Of a stretch of DNA of 28,983 nt, positions 23,085-28,983 are shown in pieces. The notes below the pieces were generated by a model. That model was not told the DNA's origin, searched no databases, and was given only the letters and a program-made list of their open reading frames with translations. Both the position numbers and the translations under genes were made by a program. The stretch spans positions 17,680 through 46,662 of the forward strand of contig DFSS01000011.1 in assembly GCA_002381225.1 (NCBI GenBank), read 5' to 3'. Positions within the stretch are counted from its first letter, which is position 1; each line of letters starts with the position of its first letter. The DNA comes from Flavobacteriales bacterium UBA3431 (GTDB lineage Bacteria; Bacteroidota; Bacteroidia; Flavobacteriales; Schleiferiaceae).

Positions 23085-24788
23085 TTAAAACTTGTAAACC
23101 AGGCCCAAATTTGCTCGAATTCCCTGAACCGGATAGCCCGTCCACCACGTCGTGCGGCTGTGGAAGAGATTGTCCACCTTGAACGTGGCGTTCAATTGCT
23201 TGTTGTACGTGTAGACCGCACTCAGGCGACCATCGAGAAAAGCGGGCAGCGTTTCATCCCCTGTTTGCCCTTGTGCCATGCGGCTTCCGCGGTATATGAT
23301 GGTGGATTCAAAGCGAATCTTATCCTTCAAATTGAAAAAGGCTTGGCCGCCGATTTCGGACGAGGGAACGTGGTACACGGTGCCCCCATCCAAGCGGGTG
23401 GCCGTTCTCAAGGTGGCAAAGGCGCGGACCTCCCAACCAAGGCCGTTTTGAAAGCTCAATTCCCCAGAGGGTTCGAGCATCTTCACGCCCACATATTCCA
23501 CGCCAAATCGGCCACTGTCCGCCGAGGACTGCCAGCCCTCGAAGCTTCGCGTGTACATGGCGTAGTTGGCAAACGAACGTTGACGAATACCAAATCGGTA
23601 GCCAATGGTCGAGGTCAAGCGTCCGGAAGCCCCGGCATAAAGGGAGGCTTGGCGCACCGCTTCATACTGTGCTGCCTCACTCAGGAAGGGCATGGCTTCG
23701 ACCCGAGCGCGCATGCCCCCATTGTCGGCAGACCCTTCCAGGCCTGCATACAGATTCAGCACGTGCTTGACCAAGGGGAACTCGAGGTGAACGACCGGGG
23801 GCAAGTAGGGCTTGTCCCAGGTGCTTCCTTGGCCCGTAAATATGGCGTTCAAGCCCACTCGGAAGTAGATGGAACCCACACTATCGGAAACCGCAGGAGA
23901 GAACTGTGCGGACCAATAGTCCAAAGGGCCCACAGGCAGTCCCAGGCTATCCCGGTTTGCCGTTTGCATCAGATGGTTCCAAGACCCGTGTATGGGCAGT
24001 TCCAAGAAGACATCTTGGACGGGCAATCGCCAGTCTACGCCGGCGGCCAAACCGCTTTCCGTTTGACGACCACCTTGGTCAATCCAATGGTGGCCCGTGA
24101 GCTCCGCCCCGTGAAAGATTTGCTTCCGACGCATGCGGCTTTGGCGGTAAGACAGTCCAACTTGGTAATCTTGGGTCCATCGGCCCGGAGCGGCGGAGGC
24201 GGTGTCCGCCGCATTGTTGGCCGTCAAAGGGGTACCGTAAAAAGCATACCGGTTCCAGTCGGCGGACGCTTCGGTGCTCAATCGACCGCGACCGACAATA
24301 CGCGCATACTGCCCGGAGAGCCCGTTTTCCATCCACGTTGTTCGGTTGTATACGTTGAACGGTTGACCCGCCATATCGTTGGCCTTGAAGCCCCCTTGGG
24401 TCGAGAAATGCTGGCCCTGCACCCCCCATCGCTGAAGATCGGAACGCGCATTGCCCAAGGCAAAACCCACATCGGCCGTTGCATAATTCCCAAGAGACAT
24501 GTGGACCGTATTCGCAGGAAGGCGCTCGAGGCGAGCGCGGGAAATTTTCAATGGAGGGATAACCTCCAAGCGCGGTTCGGGCACCCATGTGCGGTTCCGC
24601 ACACTGATGGCCACGGGCAGTTTCTCGACCGTGGTATCCATGACATTGGGCTGTCCTGTGATTTTAATGCCCTCTGCCACTTGAGCATTGTATTTTTCGG
24701 TCACCGAAATTTCCAGGCCATTCATGACTGGCTGCGCCCAAATAAGGGCTGTGGTCAGCGTAAAAATTGAGACGAGAATACGTTTCAT
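23085..24788 (-). CDS. Outer-membrane beta-barrel protein, TonB-receptor-like without plug
   Basis: The 567-residue protein has a signal peptide (about 1-18, ending ALIWAQ). After a short periplasmic N-terminal region (about 20-90, with EPRLEVIPPLKISRARL), it is built of alternating amphipathic strands to a C-terminal aromatic residue in NLGLVYKF, typical of BamA-inserted barrels. The closing segment (VDNLFHSRTTWWTGYPVQGIRA) resembles the last strands of TonB-dependent receptors, but there is no TonB box or plug of normal length, so it is probably not a TonB receptor. Its ATG overlaps the stop of the TPR gene (ATGA), so the two are made together. The function is not known. A passive pore or an assembly partner of the TPR protein are possibilities. 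Confidence 0.8.
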   Translation of the reverse strand: MKRILVSIFTLTTALIWAQPVMNGLEISVTEKYNAQVAEGIKITGQPNVMDTTVEKLPVAISVRNRTWVPEPRLEVIPPLKISRARLERLPANTVHMSLGNYATADVGFALGNARSDLQRWGVQGQHFSTQGGFKANDMAGQPFNVYNRTTWMENGLSGQYARIVGRGRLSTEASADWNRYAFYGTPLTANNAADTASAAPGRWTQDYQVGLSYRQSRMRRKQIFHGAELTGHHWIDQGGRQTESGLAAGVDWRLPVQDVFLELPIHGSWNHLMQTANRDSLGLPVGPLDYWSAQFSPAVSDSVGSIYFRVGLNAIFTGQGSTWDKPYLPPVVHLEFPLVKHVLNLYAGLEGSADNGGMRARVEAMPFLSEAAQYEAVRQASLYAGASGRLTSTIGYRFGIRQRSFANYAMYTRSFEGWQSSADSGRFGVEYVGVKMLEPSGELSFQNGLGWEVRAFATLRTATRLDGGTVYHVPSSEIGGQAFFNLKDKIRFESTIIYRGSRMAQGQTGDETLPAFLDGRLSAVYTYNKQLNATFKVDNLFHSRTTWWTGYPVQGIRANLGLVYKF

Positions 24789-27700
24789 GGGAGGGTGGGC
24801 ATTTCGGAGATGGTTTCTTCATCAGGACCCGCCGCATCTTCCGCGGGGCTGTTTAAAATAGCTTGGAAGACCTTCGCTTGCTCCACCGTTTCGGCGATGA
24901 AGTTCTCCGCGATGATGAAGTCCAAGGTATAGTTCGCTTGGAACACATCGTCCAAAGCGGCGTAGTTGTGGGCCAAAATCAGCAAGGCTTTGAAGCGCCA
25001 TTCGCCTTGACCGGGCAGGTTGTCAATGAGCCAAAAGATTTCCTCATTGGAGGCCGTATGCGATCCATACAAGTACAAAATCAAGGCCTCGTAGTAGGAT
25101 GCTTCCGCCTGCAAAACCGCCGGACCATTTTTCTTCAAGTCTCCGTAAGCACTGAGGGACTTGGTTATCCATTGCCACTCTGCGCCATTGATACTATCCT
25201 CTCCCCACGAAGCAAGGAAGTCTGCCTTGCGGGCGCGTGGGCCCATGGCCATGGTCATCGCGTCACGCGCTACGTTCGCTTTGGCTTCCGTTCGAATTTC
25301 AGGGCTGTTGCGTTCGTCGGCAGCCACCACCTCCGAATAGCCGTAGGCCACTTCGAGGTGCTTCAAGGCTTGGTGTCCCCGCATCATGGCCACATTGGCT
25401 TCGCGAAGTAGGCTGGCATCGTCGCTCAAGGCAAGGACAGATTCAGCCGCAATCAGCATTTCGTCGGCATTCTTTCGAGCCGATACGATACGCAAGATCC
25501 ACGTCCACGCATTGATGTGGTGCTCGCCCACAGGTGCTTGGGTCACCTTGCGGAAATATGCCAATGCCTCATCTGGCTTGTTGAGACGACGCGCAGATTC
25601 CCCGGCATAGTGGTTGGCTTTTACCGTGAAAAACCCGTCTGGGAAACGCTTCATATATCGGTCAAATCCAGACATGGCCTCCTCAAACTTGCTGGAAGCA
25701 TATTTGTCGTAGGCCGACATGTACGCCACACTGTCAAGTTCGCTCGCCCGCACCTGGGCAAAATCAATCCCCTGAACCCACGTGAGATAATCGTCAATTC
25801 GATTCGCCTCGTCGTACACACTCCGGGCCGTGGTAATCGCCTCCCTTGCTTCGGGCGTTCCGGGATATTTATTGACGATTTCTTGAAACGTAGAGATGGC
25901 TGCATCCAATCGTTGATCATTGCGTTGGGCAATGGCGATGTTGAGGGCGGCGCGACGGGCCCGCTCCGACCCTCCCACCATTCTTATGTAGGCCAAGAAA
26001 TCATGCTCGGCTTCGGCATTTTCTCCTCGGCGCAGATGGGTTTGAGCCAGCTCATATAGCGCCTCACTGCAATATTTTCCTCCATAGGCGTCTTGCTCAT
26101 TGGATGTGATGGACAATCGCTGCAAGACCTCCATTTTTTTGACGTCCTTATTCAAAAGGCCCAAACAAAGGGCTTGTTGGAACGTGGCGTAGCCCGCATA
26201 GCGGCCCTTGGGGTCCAGGCGCACCGACTTCTCATAGTATTCCTGAGCCAAAGCATGCTTGCCCAGCAGGAAGTACAAATCCGCGAGACGAAGGGTGGCA
26301 TCTTCTATTTTTCGGTCCTTGCCCTTGGCATCCTGCAAATAGACCCGGAAGGCCGCAGAGGCATCTTCCAAGCGATCCAATTTATACAGGCAGTAGGCCT
26401 TGTTGTAGAGGGCCGTCGGGCGCTCGGTTAGCGTGTAGCTACCTGGGGTTTTCAGAAAGGACTCAAATTGTGCCAAAGCTTCTTGGGCATCCCCTTTGCG
26501 GTAGGCTAATTCACCCAACCAAAAGTGGCTCAAGGCCACAAAAGTCAAATTCTGCGGATAACCCAACGACTTGTTGAAGTATTCCTGTGCACCGGACCAA
26601 TCGCTAATCTGGAAGCATTCCACGGCGCGGAAGTAGGCCACGCGTTGGTAGGCTTCGCGCATGGCCATCGTGCCCATTCCTGTCTGAACAATAGCCTCCA
26701 TAGCGCGACCATAATCCTTGGAGGTGATGTACAGATTAGCCAAGTATTCATTGGCTTCACGGCGGTGTTCCGTTTGGGGGAAGTCGCTCAAGAAACGTTT
26801 GAACATATCAATGGCATCGCCAAAGGGGCTCGAACTCTTGTAGGTCAGTTTGGCCGCTTGGAAGGAGGATTCTTCCAGAATAACCGGATCTTTTGCCCGC
26901 TCGCTAACTGCCTTGAAGGCGTTCAGGGCTTCTTCCAATTGCCCTTCTTTTACGTAGCACTCCGCTAGGAGGTAGAGGCCAAATTCCGATACTTGACCCA
27001 CATTGGATGGGATTTTATTGAGCGCCTGAATGGCCTCTTTGTAGCGGCCCGTTTGGGCATTGACCACCCCGAGCTGGTAGTAATCGTCTGCCGACATTTT
27101 TCCGCCCAAATCACGGTGCATGGCAAGGTATGGCAGGGCTTCCGGGTAGCGCTTTTTCTTGAAGAGGCTTTGGCCAATCAGTTTCGCAATTTCAGGGGTG
27201 CGTTTGGCTGTGGCGTTTTTCAGCAGGGATTCCCCGAGTTTCAAGAGCTTATCGTCTAAGCCTTGACGGGCATAGATTTGGGCCAAGTAATAGGGAACGA
27301 CCATGCCGAACTCTTCGTGGTTCTGCAAGGGCTCCAAATTCTCCATCGCCGTCACATCGTTGGTGTCCAAATAAGCGATGTGCCCGTAGTAATACTGGGC
27401 CGAAGCGGCAATGGGGTACTTGGTCGCTTTGGCGGCAGCCAACTGGGGCCGGGCCAAATCATATTCCTCCAACAAGAAATGCGAGTAGCCGAGCTTGAAT
27501 TGCACCTCCGCGCGCTCGGCTTTGGGCAGGTAGAGCCCGTCCAAACGGCGCAACCAATCGCGGGCATCCGAATACTTTCGGCGGTTGAAGGAATATTCAG
27601 CCATCTCGAGCACGGCTTCTTTTCGGCGGGCCGTACTTGGGTAGGCATCCAAAAAGGCCAAGACTTGGTCCCCCGCATCGCGGTTGAGGAGTCGAACGGC

Positions 27701-27925
27701 ACAAATAGCTTTGAAAAAGGCCGCTTGCTCGGCCAAATCGGTCTGGGCATCCACCTGTTGAAGGACCTGCGCAAATCCCTCCGCGGCCGGAGAATAAAGC
27801 GCTCGATCAAACAATCCACGGCTGTCGGCATAAACCGATTGCGGAGTGGTATGGGAGAACGGGGCTTGGCCATGAGCCGCTGCGGCCCCAGCCAAGAATA
27901 CAAGAAGGAGAAGTCTTCGCATCAT
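24785..27925 (-). CDS. Large periplasmic TPR-repeat protein
   Basis: From the chosen start this is 1046 residues with a signal peptide (MMRRLLLLVFLAGAAAAHGQ). There is no lipobox Cys, which argues against a SprE/PorW-type lipoprotein. The mature part is almost entirely helical TPR-like repeats, for example YFLLGKHALAQEYYEKSVRL, SHFWLGELAYRKGDAQEAL and ALYNKAYCLYKLDRLEDA, and it ends in a short acidic tail. Such solenoids bind other proteins, here presumably in the periplasm. Earlier in-frame ATGs are open (27979 and 27937), but the second-to-last Met pair at 27925 gives a proper signal peptide and lies just downstream of a candidate -7 box. It is translationally linked to the barrel gene that follows. 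No specific function is recognised. Confidence 0.85.
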   Translation of the reverse strand: MMRRLLLLVFLAGAAAAHGQAPFSHTTPQSVYADSRGLFDRALYSPAAEGFAQVLQQVDAQTDLAEQAAFFKAICAVRLLNRDAGDQVLAFLDAYPSTARRKEAVLEMAEYSFNRRKYSDARDWLRRLDGLYLPKAERAEVQFKLGYSHFLLEEYDLARPQLAAAKATKYPIAASAQYYYGHIAYLDTNDVTAMENLEPLQNHEEFGMVVPYYLAQIYARQGLDDKLLKLGESLLKNATAKRTPEIAKLIGQSLFKKKRYPEALPYLAMHRDLGGKMSADDYYQLGVVNAQTGRYKEAIQALNKIPSNVGQVSEFGLYLLAECYVKEGQLEEALNAFKAVSERAKDPVILEESSFQAAKLTYKSSSPFGDAIDMFKRFLSDFPQTEHRREANEYLANLYITSKDYGRAMEAIVQTGMGTMAMREAYQRVAYFRAVECFQISDWSGAQEYFNKSLGYPQNLTFVALSHFWLGELAYRKGDAQEALAQFESFLKTPGSYTLTERPTALYNKAYCLYKLDRLEDASAAFRVYLQDAKGKDRKIEDATLRLADLYFLLGKHALAQEYYEKSVRLDPKGRYAGYATFQQALCLGLLNKDVKKMEVLQRLSITSNEQDAYGGKYCSEALYELAQTHLRRGENAEAEHDFLAYIRMVGGSERARRAALNIAIAQRNDQRLDAAISTFQEIVNKYPGTPEAREAITTARSVYDEANRIDDYLTWVQGIDFAQVRASELDSVAYMSAYDKYASSKFEEAMSGFDRYMKRFPDGFFTVKANHYAGESARRLNKPDEALAYFRKVTQAPVGEHHINAWTWILRIVSARKNADEMLIAAESVLALSDDASLLREANVAMMRGHQALKHLEVAYGYSEVVAADERNSPEIRTEAKANVARDAMTMAMGPRARKADFLASWGEDSINGAEWQWITKSLSAYGDLKKNGPAVLQAEASYYEALILYLYGSHTASNEEIFWLIDNLPGQGEWRFKALLILAHNYAALDDVFQANYTLDFIIAENFIAETVEQAKVFQAILNSPAEDAAGPDEETISEMPTLP

Positions 27926-27936
27926 TGTTGGAAGCA

Positions 27937-27944
27937 TAAAGGTA
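27937..27944 (-). promoter_or_regulatory. Candidate -7 box of the TPR-barrel operon
   Basis: TACCTTTA on the minus strand is one base from TAnnTTTG and ends 11 bases before the chosen ATG. No TTG is found 17-19 bases further up. The whole intergenic space to the divergent ftsE is about 60 bases, so the two promoters must overlap closely. Confidence 0.4.
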
Positions 27945-27984
27945 GTCCGGACCAACAAAATCCTGTTAATTTGTGGCATAAACC

Positions 27985-28680
27985 ATGCCTATGGCCTCCA
28001 ACAGCCCCATACTCTCCCTCCGAAACGCCGATATTTATCAAGGTGACCACCTGATTTTGAGCCAAGTAAGCCTCGAAATGCACAAAGGTGACTTCATTTA
28101 TTTGATCGGGGCGACCGGTTCGGGAAAGTCCTCCTTGCTCAAAACCCTCTACGCAGACTTGCCTTTGACGGCCGGCGAAGGTGAATTTGTGGGCTATGAC
28201 TTGAGAAACCTCCCCGATCGAGATATCCCCTTCCTCCGTCGGAACCTCGGCATTGTCTTCCAAGATTTCCAACTTTTGATGGACCGATCTGTTTTTGACA
28301 ATTTGGATTTTGTCCTGCAAGCCACGGGCCAGCATACCAAGTCTGAAAATGCAGACCGCATTCAGCAAGTGCTGAAACGCGTGGGCATGGCCACCAAGGA
28401 GCACAAGATGCCCTACCAGCTTTCAGGGGGAGAACAGCAACGCGTGGCCATTGCGCGGGCGCTTCTCAACAATCCCCCCTTCATCCTCGCGGATGAGCCG
28501 ACGGGCAATTTGGATCCGCATACCAGCGAGGAAATCATGCATTTGATGGAAGAAATTTCGGCCTCCGGCCGGACCATCCTGATGGCCACCCATGACTACG
28601 CCCTTCTTTTGAAGTTTCCGCATCCCACCTGGAAATGCGCGGGCGGGCAAATTAGCAGCACGGTACAGCGCACCCTTTAA
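27985..28680 (+). CDS. ftsE: Cell-division ABC transporter ATPase FtsE-like
   Basis: This 231-residue ABC ATPase has Walker A GATGSGKSS (42-50), a Q-loop at Gln93 in VFQDFQLL, signature LSGGEQQR (146-153), Walker B FILADEP with Asp170-Glu171, and switch His203 in ATHD. FtsE with FtsX couples ATP hydrolysis to peptidoglycan hydrolases at the division site. LMDRSVFDNLDFVL after the Q-loop resembles FtsE more than LolD or MacB ATPases, but these are close relatives. No ftsX is adjacent: the upstream gene is divergent and the downstream gene convergent. Separate ftsE and ftsX is usual in Bacteroidota. The ATG two codons later (27991) is an equally possible start. Confidence 0.85.
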   Translation: MPMASNSPILSLRNADIYQGDHLILSQVSLEMHKGDFIYLIGATGSGKSSLLKTLYADLPLTAGEGEFVGYDLRNLPDRDIPFLRRNLGIVFQDFQLLMDRSVFDNLDFVLQATGQHTKSENADRIQQVLKRVGMATKEHKMPYQLSGGEQQRVAIARALLNNPPFILADEPTGNLDPHTSEEIMHLMEEISASGRTILMATHDYALLLKFPHPTWKCAGGQISSTVQRTL

Positions 28681-28983
28681 TCGAGGAGCGTCGCGATCGA
28701 GCTGGGCTGGGTCCAGGGGCTACGCGCCGCTCTTACAGCTTGCGCCCGTTGAGCGTCCCATGGCGTATTCAAGGCTTGGTTGACGGCCTCCGAGAGGCTT
28801 TCCGGGCTGTGGTAGGTAAAAATTCCCATGTCAGGGGTCCAATCCAAACCCTGCACCGCGGCTTCATGTGCGACGATCCAGCGCGCCTGGTAAAACGCTT
28901 GTATGAGTTTAAGCTTGAGGCCGAGGCTATGTTCGGCATGGACAAGGACCATGGCCGCGTCGTGAAACGCTCGAGCCATGGCG
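28677..28983 (-). CDS. Probable glycosyltransferase, C-terminal fragment (cut by window edge)
   Basis: Only the last 102 or so codons are in the window; the frame stays open past the right edge. The segment SLGLKLKLIQAFYQARWIVAHEAAVQGL fits the nucleotide-sugar-binding part of GT4-like glycosyltransferases, where a Gly-x-Lys-x-Lys-Leu motif precedes a helix and a V.n/h strand. The tail SPESLSEAVNQAL and the Arg/Ala-rich end also fit the C-terminal helices of this fold. The stop codon shares TTAA with the ftsE stop, so the genes converge with a 4-base overlap. Donor and acceptor sugars cannot be deduced. Confidence 0.6.
   Translation of the reverse strand, partial: AMARAFHDAAMVLVHAEHSLGLKLKLIQAFYQARWIVAHEAAVQGLDWTPDMGIFTYHSPESLSEAVNQALNTPWDAQRAQAVRAARSPWTQPSSIATLLD

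Noticed and set aside
23070..24770. Long plus-strand open frame (566 codons) opposite the barrel gene
   Set aside because: It is antisense to a gene with signal peptide, barrel pattern and operon context; its translation has no recognisable domain and irregular composition. Open antisense frames are common at this GC content.

Overview
The window is a chromosomal segment of a Bacteroidota bacterium of moderate to high GC, probably related to Flavobacteriales. The evidence is: type A T9SS C-terminal sorting domain, PorE-like OmpA protein, fused SecDF of about 1000 residues, GSIII-type glutamine synthetase, the tRNA-Thr/Tyr/Gly/Thr cluster that normally precedes tuf, and repeated TAnnTTTG (-7) promoter boxes, which are the Bacteroidota housekeeping-sigma signature. 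Shine-Dalgarno sequences are nearly absent, with one striking exception at rpsU. Most genes lie on the minus strand. No mobile element, CRISPR array or defence island is visible, and no stretch longer than 300 bases lacks a gene.

Region 1 (1-1952, minus) is a translation block: rpsU (bS21), a terminator, a XerC/D-type recombinase, a short hibernation factor (hpf), then tRNA-Thr(TGT), tRNA-Tyr, tRNA-Gly and the start of a second tRNA-Thr. Region 2 (1985-8539, minus) is a tightly packed chain, purM-prfA-pyrF-SDR-NSS transporter-MetS-like small subunit-HHH protein. Most of its junctions are 4-base ATGA overlaps. It carries purine and pyrimidine synthesis, translation termination and sodium-coupled amino-acid uptake. 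The 45-residue transporter subunit is easily missed.

Region 3 (8551-11110, minus) is a PorE-like T9SS/envelope protein with two added LysM domains. Region 4 (11124-13420) is glnA type III with its own promoter and terminator. Region 5 (13519-16888) is secDF-tatA, serving Sec and Tat export, with promoter and terminator. Region 6 (16974-20073, plus) diverges from secDF: a large secreted FG-GAP/T9SS protein and a DCC-family thiol oxidoreductase.

Region 7 (19953-22971, minus) is gyrB and mdh, each with its own promoter. The mdh terminator lies inside the convergent DCC gene. Region 8 (23085-27944, minus) is a two-gene unit of a large periplasmic TPR protein and an outer-membrane barrel. Region 9 (27985-28983) is ftsE (plus) and the C-terminal end of a probable glycosyltransferase (minus).

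The content is mainly conserved housekeeping plus envelope and secretion genes, and I see no clear new defence or mobile system. The most informative observations are the rpsU Shine-Dalgarno, the mdh/DCC overlapping 3' ends, the transporter with an extra periplasmic domain and small subunit, and the PorE-LysM architecture.
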